DNA of 64,000 nucleotides from Hyparrhenia diplandra (GCA_015847255.1 JADLZK010005559.1:248001-312000); one strand, 5' to 3'. Counted from the stretch's first letter, positions 1 to 11,009 are shown. A program made the numbers and translations. Notes: generated from the sequence alone by a model not told the origin.

Positions 1-562
1 CTGTATTTATATCGAATTGCAAGTCTAGCGTGTGTTTGATTCTGGGACTTATTGGGATGGGATGTATCGATCCCTAATTTTTGAGATGGAGTCAACCCAT
101 TTCCTATCTGGTTGTGTGGGTTGGGTCCATGCCTGCTTCTTGTTTGGTTTCGGGATGGGATGGGGTGCCTTACAATTGGAGCTCACCTGTCATCTTTAAT
201 TTTTCTTTCTTCCTCCTTGGGCTTTCCTCTCCAATCTCCACAGGCACCAAATCGAGAGCTCCGTCATGCCATAGCCGCCGTCGTCGTCTGCGCACTCGGC
301 CTGCGCCTAGCTAGCAACACTTGCCTTCATGGCTTGCGCCGCCTGACCCATGACCTCAACCGCAGCCTACACGCCACCACCCGCACGGCGTCGAGCGTGT
401 CCTGTGTGCCGCCGCCATGAGCTTGGCTTGCGAGCAGCCGGCAACGCTCGCACAGTCAGCCTTGAGCATAGCCTTCGTGCAGACGTGCCCCTACTTTATC
501 GCGTTCAAGTGGAGTGCGTACGTGGGCGGTGATCCAGCAGCTGTCGGTGTGTGATAGTAGCC
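1..562. other. Gene-free lead-in upstream of the ABCG exon
   Basis: No convincing coding region is visible here. Positions 30-170 carry repeated phrases of the type TTGTTTGGTT and GGGATGGGATG, as often seen in decayed grass MITEs, but I could not pair the ends. From about 240 the DNA becomes GC-rich and presumably includes the 5' untranslated region or promoter of the ABCG exon. I see no clear TATA box. Confidence 0.35.
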
Positions 563-1036
563 ATGGCGGGCACGCCGTCGCCGTTGCCGCGCTGGGCGCC
601 GACGCCGAGCCCGTCGCGGCCGCTATGGCGTTGGGGCGGCGGCACGCCTGACGCAAACCATCATCATCATCAACGACCTGCCGGCGGCGGCAGCGTGGGC
701 ACCAGCTGGTGGTCGGTCTTGAGCGGCGTCTTGTCGTGGGGTGGCGGCCACGGGCGGCGTCACGGAGGCACGGCGGCGTCGTCAGACGGAGCAGCACCAT
801 GCGGCGGCGACGGAGCCTCGGGCTGCGAGCTGCAGACAGTGGTGGTACCATCGTCGGCAGCGGTTGCGGACGCCGCCGGCGCTGGAGACCCCAGGGCGTT
901 CCTGACGTGGGAGGACGTGTGCGTGACGGTGGCCGGCTCCGGCCGGCGCGGGGCGCCGGACGTGAAGATCCTGGATGGCATCAGCGGGCACGCGCGGCCC
1001 GGGGAGGTGCTGGCCATCATGGGCCCCTCCTCGCAG
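563..1036 (+). CDS. ABCG-type half ABC transporter, first coding exon (partial)
   Basis: This is 158 codons starting at ATG 563. The first 110 or so residues are low-complexity (Gly, Pro, Ser and a His run) and resemble no domain. From about residue 113 the sequence fits the start of an ABCG/WBC nucleotide-binding domain: FLTWEDVCVTV, then ILDGISGHARPGEVLAIMG. It ends GPSSQ at a CAG/GTGTGT splice donor (1037). Walker A is G-x4-G-K-S/T, so G-P-S-S-Q supplies the first five positions and the next exon must begin G-K-S/T. The phase is 0 and exon GC is high, as in many grass genes. Known members export lipids, cutin or wax precursors, or hormones across the plasma membrane; the substrate here cannot be told. 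I found no later exon in 1037-11279, so the gene has a very long intron, is truncated, or was broken by the repeats. An in-frame GTG at 551 is not a plausible plant start. Confidence 0.72.
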
Positions 1037-1808
1037 GTGTGTCTGTCTGTCCGTCCCTTCGTCACCTCGTCATCTGAGTGTGTAATTGTTGTATGCTTAG
1101 ATTTTTCCATTAGTATAGTAATAAGACCATCTTCTTGACATGCACGGCAACGGTGCAAAGAAGACACGATGTAGCCTAGCTCTACTAGTGTTCCTGATCC
1201 GGTGATCCCACAAAAGTTTGCATTGATGTGGCTAGCCAGACCTACTAGTTGATTTATACTTTCTTAATTGATAGGCAAAGCTTCTACTATTGCTTTTAGA
1301 AATATCTATAGTAATGTGAAGCCAAACAACTTTAAGTCCGTCTTTTGGATATCGTTTCGCCAAAAAAACGGTGCCCAGTGATAGAAATGAATATCGGGAA
1401 TTCGGCGATTATCGGGTTTTCTCGGTGCAAAATATGCCCAAACTGACTATAAAAAAAAACAAACTTTATCCAAAATTAGAATTTCGCCGATTATCGGGCC
1501 GATATAGGCATATAGCTTAATATCGGACTTGGCGATAGAAACAATTTCACCGATTATCGGGAATTTTGGGCTGAAATTCTGAATACTACTTTAAGTTTTT
1601 CTAATTTTAAAAGATTACACTAATACTAATATTTACCACAGTAAATAAGCAACACTACCAAATTTGTCATGTGTTATGTTTTCGTAGAATATCTATTCAA
1701 GTTATAAAACAATAAAAGATGATATATTACTTTTCTATAAATTTAGTTAACTTATGACTGCTTTGACTACAGCTAGATTTAGAGTTGCTTCTTCTTTTTT
1801 GACAGAGG
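1037..1808. other. Intron-like or intergenic DNA after the ABCG exon
   Basis: AT-rich non-coding DNA follows the splice donor. I see no continuation of the ABC domain. The block at 1380-1570 is listed separately as a motif cluster. Confidence 0.4.
1380..1570. repeat. Cluster of CGATTATCGGG motifs
   Basis: The 11-mer CGATTATCGGG occurs three times on the + strand, at 1406-1416, 1488-1498 and 1551-1561. Related half-motifs (ATCGGG, CGATA) lie between, for example near 1392 and 1521. The spacing is 82 and 63 bp. The density suggests the end of an unidentified transposon, but I could not find terminal inverted repeats or a TSD. Confidence 0.4.
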
Positions 1809-2061
1809 TACTCCTTCAGTCCCAAATAAATCAATTGCTACAATCTGCACCAGTCAAACTTTGTTTGGGTTTGACAAACGTTATAGGAAAAAATAGCATC
1901 ATCTATGAAATAAAATTAACACTTTATGAAAATATATTCTTTGATAAATCCAATGATACGAATTGGACATTAATCTTAATGTTTTTTCCCTAAAGGTTTG
2001 GTCTTAGTTTAAAAAGTTTGACTTAATAAGATAACTCTATAAATCTATTTATTCTGGAACA
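1809..2061. mobile_element. Degenerate Stowaway-like MITE
   Basis: The left end TACTCCTTCAGTCCCAAATAA matches the usual TACTCCCTCCGTCCCAAA start of grass Stowaway elements. The interior shows diverged inverted halves (GTCAAACTTTG near 1853 and AAAAGTTTGACTT near 2011). The right end (TTATTCTGGAAC) is badly decayed, so the right boundary is approximate. Confidence 0.45.
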
Positions 2062-2961
2062 CACGAAAATGCTACTTGCTGTAGATAATGTTTCACGCAG
2101 TGGTTGCAAAATCTGAGAACGAAATTGCAGCATAATTAAGGAGTTGAAATCATAGGCCATGCTCCCATGATTCGTTCATATCTCGGCAAGGCAACGCTGC
2201 CGTCCAAATTATTGGTGGATCCGTTTCCACAACAACTTGGCATTGACATCATTAATTCCGATGGATTCTATACCATTCGTTCATTCAGTGATCGAGCACG
2301 CCCCGCACGTGAGGCTCAGCAGAAATCTTCTCTGGACGTACATGCCGGCCTGCTGGCCCATTCAGTTGCATGTTCCATCCATCTCTGTCCAATCAGAACG
2401 TTATTAGTAACGTTGCTAGCAAGTACTAGTATGCACAGTACCGTATACTATACTTGAAGGACCACCCTACTCTACCTTAGTATTCTTTTTTTAAGAATTT
2501 ACGGATAAAAAGAGTTGCTTTAATTTTGATCATTATTTTATTTTAGTCATGCATGTACTTCTTTTTTACTCTTTGTAGATAATTTGAACCGAATACTGAT
2601 TGCGGTCATGATCGAGCTATATATTATTTGTGAGTCTAATAAAACTCCACCTGGAATGTTTATTTGTGGTTGTTCACATATCATTGTACATGCTAGTTAT
2701 GCAAAGTTGTTATCTGAATGTGCCGCATAGCAGCACAATTATTAATTTAGGCAAATTTCATTCTATCGATCTGCCATGTTAGCTGGAAACCCAAGAAATT
2801 TCGATCATTCTTCTTTTGATTTGTAGTCATATGGTTGTGCGTAGCTGTATGTAGAGGCTGGAACCAAGTTTCCAATCTTCTAAAAGGCTATAGCTATTGC
2901 TTAAACCAAACACCTTGTATATGTACATGTATAAGCACTACTGTAGCAAGATAACAACTAC
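2062..2961. other. AT-rich intergenic DNA, no gene recognised
   Basis: A short open frame at 2167-2457 has no recognisable domain. I considered it as the missing ABCG exon and rejected it. Nothing else stands out. Confidence 0.4.
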
Positions 2962-3083
2962 ACTCCCTCGTTCCAAATTATAAGTCACTGAAATGTATCT
3001 AGACATATTATTATATCTTCATACGTTGCAAAATGGATGTATCAAAAAAGTCAAAGCGACATATAATTTAGAATGGAGGGAGT
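2962..3083. mobile_element. Stowaway-type MITE, about 122 bp
   Basis: The left end ACTCCCTCGTTCCAAATTATA mirrors the right end TATAATTTAGAATGGAGGGAG. The inner arms (AAGTCACTGAAATGTATCTAG and the right-hand GTCAAAGCGAC) are the standard arms of a very common grass family. A second copy lies at 62164-62286. Confidence 0.8.
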
Positions 3084-3793
3084 AGCAAATAATACCGTAC
3101 CTATTGATTGGGGTCATGAGGGAGTATGATTTGTGAGTCTACTAAAAAAAAAGTCCACGTGCATGTTTAGTGTGCTAGTTATGAAAAGTACTTATCTGAG
3201 AATAATGTGTGTGGCATCTGAAATTAAGAGGGTGTTTGAGACTGCTCCGCTCCCTATTTTTTCAGCTCCACATTGCCAAACAAGTTGAGCTCCAAGAACT
3301 CGCTCCACAAAAAAAAGTGGAGCTGGGGAGTAACTCCACGTTTTTTGTGGAGTACCTCAAAAGGTACTCCAGTTTTTAGACCTTTATACTCCCACATGGA
3401 GTCCAAAAATAAGTACCCACCTTGCCACTCATTAATGATAGATTACTAATGGTTGCCCCTCTCCTTACTCCTCCCGTGAAAAAAACGCACCACAATCTTG
3501 AACACGTAGTCATCTCCGTCTCTGTTACACACTACTATTCGATTCTACTTGCAGCTGCAGCTACTGACTTCGTTGTCCAGACATCTCGCTGTACAGATTA
3601 AATATATATGTGCTTATATATATGTTATCCGTGTGCATAGGCATGCATAAAGGAGACGGGGAGGCGGCCTTGGAGGGGGAATGCACGTACTCCATCCCGA
3701 CGCCAGCACGAGAGAGGTCAAGGGAGGGGGCTGCTACCTTGGAGGGGGAATGGGGAGGGAGCAGGGGCGGCGTGAGCGGGCGCCGGCGCCGGG
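3084..3793. other. Intergenic DNA with AGCTCC/GGAGCT inverted phrases
   Basis: Positions 3234-3420 are full of short complementary phrases (GCTCCAC, GTGGAGC, AACTCCACG, GTGGAGTAC) that could fold back on themselves. This suggests a decayed MITE, though the ends are not clear. From 3640 the DNA becomes GGGAGG-rich. No gene is recognised. Confidence 0.35.
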
Positions 3794-3880
3794 CGCTGAG
3801 AGGCCCGCCAGGGGCGGCTAGGGTTTGGGAGGCATCGGCGCTGAGAGAGGCCCGCCAGGGCGGCTAGGGTTTGGGAGGCA
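3794..3880. repeat. Two-copy 43-bp tandem duplication
   Basis: Two adjacent copies (about 3794-3836 and 3838-3880) share the order CGCTGAGAG, GGCCCGCCAGGG, CGGCTAGGGTTTGGGAGGCATC. They differ by small insertions. The surrounding DNA is GC-rich with purine runs. Confidence 0.65.
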
Positions 3881-4204
3881 TCCCGCCTCCCCTTCCTAAA
3901 TTAATAACTAGCAGTAGCGAGCAAAGCCTTTTCTCTCGAATGCACCGTGAGCAGCCCGGAAGATGATACCAACCGATAAAGACACACTACGATTGCCCTG
4001 CAAGAAGCCGGCGTGCCTGGGAGCGAGGGGAAAGGCGGTGGAGGGAGAGAGAAGGAGAGAGAGGGGAGAGGGAGGCGTCGGCTGAGGGAGAGAAGTGAGG
4101 GAGGGGAGGGGGTGAGGTGAGAAGTTAGGATTTGTGGCTCGTTTTTTATACTGACGAAGCTGTTATTGGGTTCGGGGTATGGTATTGGGCTTGAAAATGT
4201 TAGC

Positions 4205-4392
4205 GGGCTGGGCCAGATTAATATTGGCGGGTTTTTATAAAAACCGCCACGGTTAATCGATTTACCTAACCGCCACGGTTAATTAAAAATAACCATCACG
4301 GTTATTCAAGACATTAACCGTGACGGTTTTTTAAATAACCGCCACAGATTAATAAAATGGAGAGGTCTTGTAAAAGATTTTTTGTAATAGTG
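4205..4392 (+). mobile_element. CACTA-like transposon terminus with subterminal repeats
   Basis: The block ends TTTTTTGTAATAGTG at 4392. This is the complement of a CACTATTACAAAA start and fits a CACTA-type terminus. The preceding 150 bp carry at least five copies, in both orientations, of a motif like AACCGCCACGGTTA (near 4242, 4268, 4288, 4317 inverted and 4337). Clustered subterminal motifs are characteristic of CACTA elements. I could not find a matching left end, so the extent and TSD are unknown. Confidence 0.5.
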
Positions 4393-5878
4393 CATGCAGC
4401 TCAAAATATAATAGAACTCTATATTGAAGAACAAGCCAGCAATCTCAATTTCTTGTTTCTGAGAACCTCAATCACGTAGATTTATTTTGTAGTCTGGTCG
4501 ATAATATGTCTAAGCCTGCGACTCTGCAGCTGTGGTATGACTGATGTTCATATCAACACATCTTGTACGTATTGGGCTGATATAGTGAGGTATCACAAGT
4601 CTATATCACCGTCAACTAGCTTTTCACAGCTTCATCTCTCACACTTGTGGGTGGAATTTTGTAAGAGCATATTTTAAGGGTATACATATGCAGAGTTGTT
4701 TTGCCAACCATATATCTAAAATAGCTTTAGCTTTACAAAGAAAGCTATTCATGAAGCTAAAAAAAACAGCTTCACCAATGAACGGAAGCTGAGATGTGCA
4801 AACAGAACATAGATACTTGGGAATTACTACACCATCCTGGATGACTTTTCGTGTTAGGCTACCACATCCAGGATCACTTTTGGTGTTACATACGCTCTTC
4901 CATTTCAGATTGACAACCATTTAATTTCTAGTGTAATCGTCAGCCGAGATTTGCAAATGCAAGTCAGCATGTGCATCTTTGCAAGTCGATGCAATGCAAT
5001 GCAAGCATGGTCGAGACTCGATAATGAATGAACGCTGACTTGGGTCATCATCAGATTAACTTAATTCTGATCTCGGTTTAATGCATGGATGCACTGCTCT
5101 CTGACCGTAGCTAACAACAACCTCCCTTGACTCCCATTACCCTCTGTTGTTTCATGTTTCTTTCTGTGTTGCTCGATCGTTTTCCATTTTATTTCATTCC
5201 GGCCAATACACGGGCCGGCCATATCTATGGAACACGGGACAACAACGTCTAGCTCCTCTGCTACGTGTCGGCTCTTCGTCTTCTCCTCCACCAGTACAAG
5301 TACACGTCCAGGCCAGCTATTAATTGGAGGAGTGGGCGGTGAGCCGGCCGGCGAGGAGGGAGTGCGGCGTTGTGTGGGAAGGACGCGACCTGCACCTAGC
5401 TGTCTGGTTGGGCACTAAGACTATCCGCACTAATATTCCTCTATTTACTTCCTCTATACATCCCGATCATCAAGATTCCCTCCTTTACAAAGCACTTTCT
5501 CCCGCACCCATATCTCCTTTATATCTCTACTCTATATCAACTACCATCAGTGGGGTCTGCTTGTAATTTATCTAAATATATCCATGTGAGATCCTGTTTT
5601 GAAGGATTTATTGAAACAAATTGAATGGTGTAATCGAAATTTAATTTGATTTTTTGGTTTGTGAGTTATAGCATTTCTTAGTTACCAGAAATAGTGGAGC
5701 ACGCCATTGATGCTATCACATCTCCTTCGCTCTCCCACGCGCAAGCGTGGTGGGCCAGCACCGGCTGTAGCGCAGCAACGCTACGCTTCCAGTAGTCTTT
5801 ACCGTTCTCCGCTGCAGACGTTTTTTTCTGTATGGCTGCTCGCGGATCATTTACAGTCCCCCGCTGCAGACAGTCCAA
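4393..5878. other. Intergenic DNA, no gene recognised
   Basis: Short open frames on both strands (for example 4639-4920 and 5061-5291 on the minus strand) show no domain and no splice context. The DNA at 4935-5110 and 7610-7710 shares a phrase around CTCTCTGACCGTAGCTAACAAC, which hints at an old duplication or shared repeat. Confidence 0.35.
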
Positions 5879-6352
5879 GGATGGTAACGGGTTGGGTTCG
5901 GATCGGTGCAATCTCCGTGCACCCAAAACCGAAACCCGAAGTTGAAACCCGAACCCGAAACCGATTCGGGTGGAAATCCATCACCAAAACTAAACCCGTG
6001 GATACCCGAAACCCGAACGGATACCCGAAACTCAGATATATATACACATATTCACATGTATAAACAAGAGGCAACAAATAATAAATATTTTCATGAGTCA
6101 AATTTGAATAAATTTAATAATCTAAGTAAACAAGTTATTATTAACATATTATAAAACATGAGTTTTTATTCCAAATGATTTATTTCTCGATATCCATTCG
6201 ATATCCACGGGTGAAAAACTAAACCCCGAAAACCAAACCCGAACCCGAACCCGAACATGAAAACCGTGGGCGAAAAACCAGCACCAAACCCGAAACCCGA
6301 AAAAACTGAAAACCCGCGGATACCCGTTCGAACCCGATCCGCTGCCATCTTT
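5879..6352. mobile_element. MITE-like element with CCCGAA repeats
   Basis: The outer ends form an imperfect inverted pair: GATGGTAACGGGTTGGGTT at the left, and at the right the complement of GATGGCAGCGGATCGGGTT. Inside each end are many CCCGAA/AACCCG units (5925-6030 and 6215-6345), arranged as long arms around an AT-rich loop (6040-6190). The layout suggests a hAT- or Mutator-type fold-back element. I could not define a TSD. Confidence 0.5.
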
Positions 6353-6440
6353 ATTGGGCACACGCGACGCCTAACCACCTTCACCAGCCTCTATGAATTG
6401 AAGGAAGAAAAATAAGCGTATCATCGGCATAGTGAAGAAC

Positions 6441-6776
6441 AGGACAGTGATCGAGAACTGAGCCGTAGCTCAGTTGGCTAGGATCGCTGGTGTGCATCCT
6501 GCCCACCCGCGTTCGAAGCCTGGCTTCGACGCCTGTGTCTCACCCAGGAACAGTAGGTTCCTTAATAATTTTCTGATGGCCCCATCCGACCGTGCTGTTG
6601 CACATACGCAGCAAAAAATAGAATACAAAGGTTCAAATCTTAGTTTAGTCGTAGGAGGTGTTGTGTGTGGTGTGAGTGGGTGTGTATGGTGTGCGTTTGC
6701 GGCTGAGTTCAGATACTACAGCCTTGTATTCAAGTCTAGGGCCTCACAAAAAAAAAAAAAATAGGACAGTGATCGA
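6441..6776 (+). repeat. 14-bp target-site duplication around the 6455-6762 SINE
   Basis: AGGACAGTGATCGA occurs at 6441-6454 and again at 6763-6776, directly after the A-run. This is the expected mark of L1-type target-primed insertion. The two copies are identical, which suggests a fairly recent event. Confidence 0.85.
6455..6762 (+). mobile_element. tRNA-derived SINE, full length
   Basis: The head carries an A-box-like TAGCTCAGTTGGCTAGGATC and a B-box-like GTTCGAAGCC, as in a tRNA-derived Pol III promoter. A GTGTG-rich body follows, then a run of A at 6749-6760. The element is about 308 bp and is flanked by perfect 14-bp TSDs. It resembles the grass SINE type also seen at 50152-50477. It is not a tRNA gene: the acceptor stem does not close. 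Confidence 0.8.
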
Positions 6777-7341
6777 TCACTAGGAAGTAGGGGGCGCCTA
6801 AGCAAGAAGGATATGCGAGGATGTTGCAAGAGGCAACAAAGAACATCAGCCACAATAATGAAGAAATAGGGGGAGAGCTGGTCACCCTGCCATACGCCCT
6901 TACGACAGTTAATCTAACGACCTGGGACGCTATTTTTGAGTAACATAGGGGTTTTTCTAGTCTCAAGTAAACTAAGGATCCATGAGCACCACTTCTCAGA
7001 GAAGCCTTGGAACCGGACGATATGTGTGAGAGTGTCCCACTGAACGGAGTCAAAAGCCTTATGAAAAATCTAGATGAAATATCTAGATTGACATGTAGCT
7101 TTTCAGAAGCCTTAGGGTGTCCCCAAGGGTCCACATCAGCTAGAGAAGAAAGAGACAAGATGCACAGCGCTAGCGAGATGAGAACTGCTCAACTCACACA
7201 TTTCTCGATGATTTTTTTCTCTCTCGACATGCTGACACACTCCTATTGCTGCCAATTTTTTAATTTATCTAGCTAGCGATTCCATTCTCCTCGTTGAGGA
7301 TGCCCATATGTAAGTGCAACCTACCCGCCAGATACTGAGTA
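6777..7341. other. Intergenic DNA, no gene recognised
   Basis: Open frames at 6736-7158 (minus) and 7007-7276 (plus) overlap without any domain I recognise. The first begins inside the SINE tail. No repeat boundary was found. Confidence 0.35.
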
Positions 7342-7574
7342 CTACCTCCGTCCAAAAATATGACGCTTTTAGAACTTTGATATTTTGTTTGACCATCTGT
7401 CTTATTTAAATTTTTTATAAATATTATTTATTTTGTTATGACCTATTTGCTCATCAGAGATACTTTAATAATGATTTATTTATTTTATAATTTATATAAA
7501 TTTTTTTTTAATAAGACGAGCGGTCAAACACGATGTTAGAAAGTTAAAAACGTCATTTTTTTGACCGAGGAGTA
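7342..7574. mobile_element. Stowaway-type MITE, about 233 bp
   Basis: The left end CTACCTCCGTCCAAAAATATGA pairs with the right end CATTTTTTTGACCGAGGAGTA. The arms TTTGACCATCTGTCTTATT and AATAAGACGAGCGGTCAAA are inverted copies. This is the common CTCCCTCCGTCC family of grasses. Confidence 0.7.
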
Positions 7575-7996
7575 CCTGTCGGAGTGGTCAGCAGAAAAAG
7601 GGCGGCTGCATGCATTGCATCCTGTACCATGCATGTGCATCGATCTTTGCACTTGGGTCATCATGAATGCGCCATGCGCTGCTCTCTGACCGTAGCTAAC
7701 AACAACCTCCTTGACACCCATTATATTACCCTCAGCTGGTCCGTCCGTCGTTAGTCGCCTTCTTCTCGTCTTGACACCCATTATATTATACTTCCATGAA
7801 ATGGCTATGCTTCAAACGTAGTAAAATCTGCAGCAAATAGGAAACACAGTTTCTTGTGGGATTTTTAAAGATAAATGAAGATAGATAGCAACATTCCTTT
7901 GAATGAAACAAAGGGTGAAATGCACATACCGTGGTGTTGGCTATTTATACATTCCTTTGAAAAAAAAAAATTCTGCACAAATAGGAAACAATGACA
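7575..7996. other. Intergenic DNA between MITE and hAT remnant
   Basis: Contains two copies of TTGACACCCATTATATTA (near 7709 and 7772) and a GAAACA/ATTCC-rich stretch. No gene is seen. The 3' end of the hAT element presumably lies here, but its terminal repeat was not identified. Confidence 0.3.
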
Positions 7997-8560
7997 TTAC
8001 AGCTTTGGCAAACATAAGGTGAAATTTGTACAGAAATACAAAATTATACCTTCTTTGATGTCCTCGTATGACTGAACCTCTTCAGCGACCTCTCTTGCAT
8101 TTACATTGGTGTGAGATGTATGTAGCCAGCTTTGTGTACAAATTAAAGCTTCAACTGTATCGGTCGATAGACTGCACCTAACTGGATTTATAATCCGCCC
8201 TCCTGTACTGAATGCAGACTCTGATGGAACTGTTGAAGCCGGCACAGTTAAGACATCCTTTGCCATAAGAGAGAGTACAGGATACTTGTTTGAGTTGACT
8301 TTCCAATAACTTATTAGTATGTCAAATTCCTTACTTCTCGTTTCACGCTTATCATCCAAATATCTTGACAATTCAGAATCATTTGATTCAACCTGAATCT
8401 CCTCCATATGTTGTTCAAACTGAGATGCTAACATTTCCCAGGGATTCTCTTCATCATCTTCGTCTACATTAATGTGAATCAGTGCTTGATTTGAAGCTCT
8501 ACTGCTTGAAGAAGATGCACTGATGCTTTGAGCACTGATGAATTGTTTCCATGAACTTTT
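7997..8560 (-). pseudogene. hAT transposase C-terminal fragment (dimerisation domain)
   Basis: Read on the minus strand, a continuous frame from about 8560 to 7997 encodes the C-terminal end of an Ac/ricesleeper-type hAT transposase. It has an acidic linker (VDEDDEENPWE), then FDILISYWK, YPVLSLMAKDVL, and the dimerisation signature TVPSESAFSTGGRIINP. The ATG near 8434 is internal to this frame. The N-terminal BED zinc finger and the catalytic core are not visible upstream, so this is a deletion derivative or decayed copy. hAT transposases are nuclear and cut and paste their own element; this fragment could not do so. The flanking terminal repeats were not found. Confidence 0.8.
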
Positions 8561-9321
8561 CGATCATATCCATCAACCTATTCAATCTGTTATTCCAATC
8601 CTCAAACGGATTTAAATTAACTCTAGCACGTTGATTCAAAGATTCATCTTCAGCTTCTACAGTACCGTGTATATAGATTGTTCCCCTGATGACCGACTAT
8701 TCAGACTTGAGCATATAGATTGTTCTTCAACGGAAAGACGAGTTGGATAACCCTCAGTTTCTCGCAGCGTCAAGATTTCTGTTTTGCCTACTCTAACTAT
8801 ATGATCCATTAATCACTCTCACTACTGCATGCTGATTGTATGAACTATGAAGGAAAATAAAACTCTCAAGAATAGGATCGCTGCAAACTGTGTAAAAGCT
8901 GAACTTGCAGTCATACGTGATCTTACAACGTGAATTCAGAACAAAAACATGCATTTCCATTTTTCAAAAAGCATTAGCAATTGGTTTAGGTTAGGCAGTG
9001 GTCCAGTAGTACAGTACACTAGCATAGCAATGAATGAAAAGAGCAAATTTATCTGTCTGAATATTCAGTCATCTTCAGATTCTACAGTCCTATTCGGTAC
9101 CAAATCAACCCAACTCTGAATAATTCCAAGATCACACAAAAAATCACCTTGACCAACTAAATGATAAGACCTTAATCTCTACAACAATCAGATAATACTC
9201 TCAATAGGTCTATAAATCTCATGAAATTGAGATAAGTTTTACTGGAAATTTTGGCTATCTCATAATGACATAATGTACAGAACCTTCTTCAGCTATTTAA
9301 TAAATCCAAAAAATGGCCTAA
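8561..9321. other. Probable hAT interior, no domain recognised
   Basis: Lies upstream of the hAT fragment in its reading direction and may be intron or degraded coding DNA. I see no catalytic core. A short minus-strand stretch just above 8560 (reading RLMDMIEKFMETIH) is in a different frame from the domain below. Confidence 0.3.
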
Positions 9322-9742
9322 TTGACACCTATAGCGCATCAAGGGGCAAGCTGCAGCGGGTCGTTCTTCAGTGCATCAAGGCAGCAGACAATCCACAAAA
9401 AAAAGGCAGCAAACATATACCTTGTCCAGTGTAGCTTGGGTGTTTTCAACAAGGTCCGCCACTGCCGCCTCCAACTCAAGGTCGTGCTCAAGGTCTGCCA
9501 GTCCCTGAGCATAGCTGTCACGCTTGCCCTCGCGCTCGACCTCGGGCTCTCGCGCTCAAGGCTCAAGGTCGCTAGTACTCCTCCGGCCCGGCGCTTCGAT
9601 GGCCTTGTCGCCTCCGCGGTCGCCTCCGCGCTGTCTTTGGGCTCAGCGCCCGCCTCCGCTGCGGTCGGCGCTTCAGCGCCTGTGCCCACGCTTTTGCGCA
9701 TCATCTGCAGCAGCGCTGGGCGCCGCTGACGCCGTAGCCTAG
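9322..9742. other. GC-rich low-complexity block with overlapping open frames
   Basis: Open frames on both strands (9322-9729 plus, 9339-9704 minus) are rich in Ala, Glu and Ser. They arise from a GCCTC/GAGGC-rich tract at 9540-9710. None shows a domain. The block could be a first exon or 5' leader of the hAT element to its left, but nothing proves that. Confidence 0.3.
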
Positions 9743-11009
9743 GTTTTCTAGGTTTCGATGAATTGATGGTTTCTAACCGGTGACGAATGAGTGGCTAACA
9801 AAGTGTTTGCTGGGTTACGGGTTCTGACCCAACCCGCGTCATAACCACGCCACGGTCTTCACCGGTATGGGTACGGGCCAGCATCCGGTTTAATCAAACC
9901 AATGAACAGGGCTTAACGAGTTGGTTTTCCTTTCCCCATCCTAACATGCAATGGTGCCCGTGTTTCGTTGCACCACCTAACTACTGTAGCATTGGAATTG
10001 CTGGAAAAGCATGGAGCTCTTGAATAAAGGGTCCTCAATGTTTTCTAGTCGTGCCAAGTGTTAGAAATCTTTCCAGCCTTCTTTTTAATTGCTACGTTAC
10101 ATTTTTTTGGCACAGCTGTGTGCACTTCTTGTATTCATAGAAGAGGATAAATTTGTACCGAGAAATTATACACAAGCTTTGGTTCCTTTCTTCCCCACAA
10201 TAGAAAAAACCTCTGTTTCCTTTCTATTCTTATGCATATATCAGATGCGAAAGAAAAAAAACCTGTTTCCTTTCTATTCTTTCGCATAAACCAGATCCAG
10301 GTTGATTTTTCCCAAATAATTTCTAGCTAATCTCCCTCTTATCTTAACAAGATGCTAATTCAGCTCACCACCTGGAGGCAGGTTTGACTTCAAATCTCCA
10401 AACTTAGTCCTTTGCATAAAGTTTTCTGACAGCAAATTGAGTTGAGCCCTGATGTTAAGGGGTGGAACTCCCTCGGTTTTGTTCATTCTAGGCACAATTT
10501 AGTCTGTTGGCAAGAATACGAAACTCTTTGGGCTTTACAACATGTTTTCGTTTATTAGTGATCAATATAAAAAAGAGAACTGAGGAACGCAGGAATGCAG
10601 GAACAAAGGAAAGGAAACTGAGAAATAGAAAAAACCACAAGAATAGTAAAAGGGATGCTGGCAAAATAGAGGATTAGAAAATACCGGAAGTAAATGTGAA
10701 GACATGATTGGAACGCAAGAAGTAGAAACTAATAAACTATAGAATAATGAAATGAACTCTAGTGCAAACTACATAGCCGCAGACACTAGAACAGTGACGT
10801 GCACAAGGTAGTCAGCGTCCTACCACGCGTGGTTGTCCTGTACTTTGTGAAGCAATAGAAAACCTGGGCTCAGACTGGTTTTTCGTTTCCTTTGAAATAA
10901 GAAGCCTGTAATAGTGTTCTGTAGGAAAGGAATGGGATAATCCTTTGATCCAAATGCCATGCTCATAATACTCTATGCCAAACGAGGCCTTACGGTTTTA
11001 TTCTGAAAA
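9743..11009. other. Intergenic DNA with minor repeats
   Basis: No gene recognised. A phrase like CTGTTTCCTTTCTATTCTT is duplicated at about 10213-10231 and 10263-10281. Positions 10580-10650 carry GGAACGCAGGAATGCAGGAAC-like units, common in decayed grass transposons. Confidence 0.3.

Noticed and set aside
2187..2210. GGCAAGGCAACGCTG (G-K-A-T-L) as the missing ABCG exon 2
   Set aside because: No AG acceptor stands before it, and the following residues do not resemble an ABC domain. The match is chance.
3529..3545. CACTACTATTC as the left end of the CACTA element ending at 4392
   Set aside because: It matches CACTATTACAA poorly, has no subterminal motif array, and no matching 3-bp TSD.
6462..6540. 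A tRNA gene
   Set aside because: It has A- and B-box-like blocks but no closing acceptor stem, and is the head of a SINE with an A-tail and TSD.
6474..6764. A 96-codon open frame as a gene
   Set aside because: It is entirely within the SINE and ends in Lys codons of the A-run.
9322..9742. Overlapping Ala/Ser/Glu-rich frames as a gene
   Set aside because: Both strands are open through the same GC-rich tract and no domain is visible.
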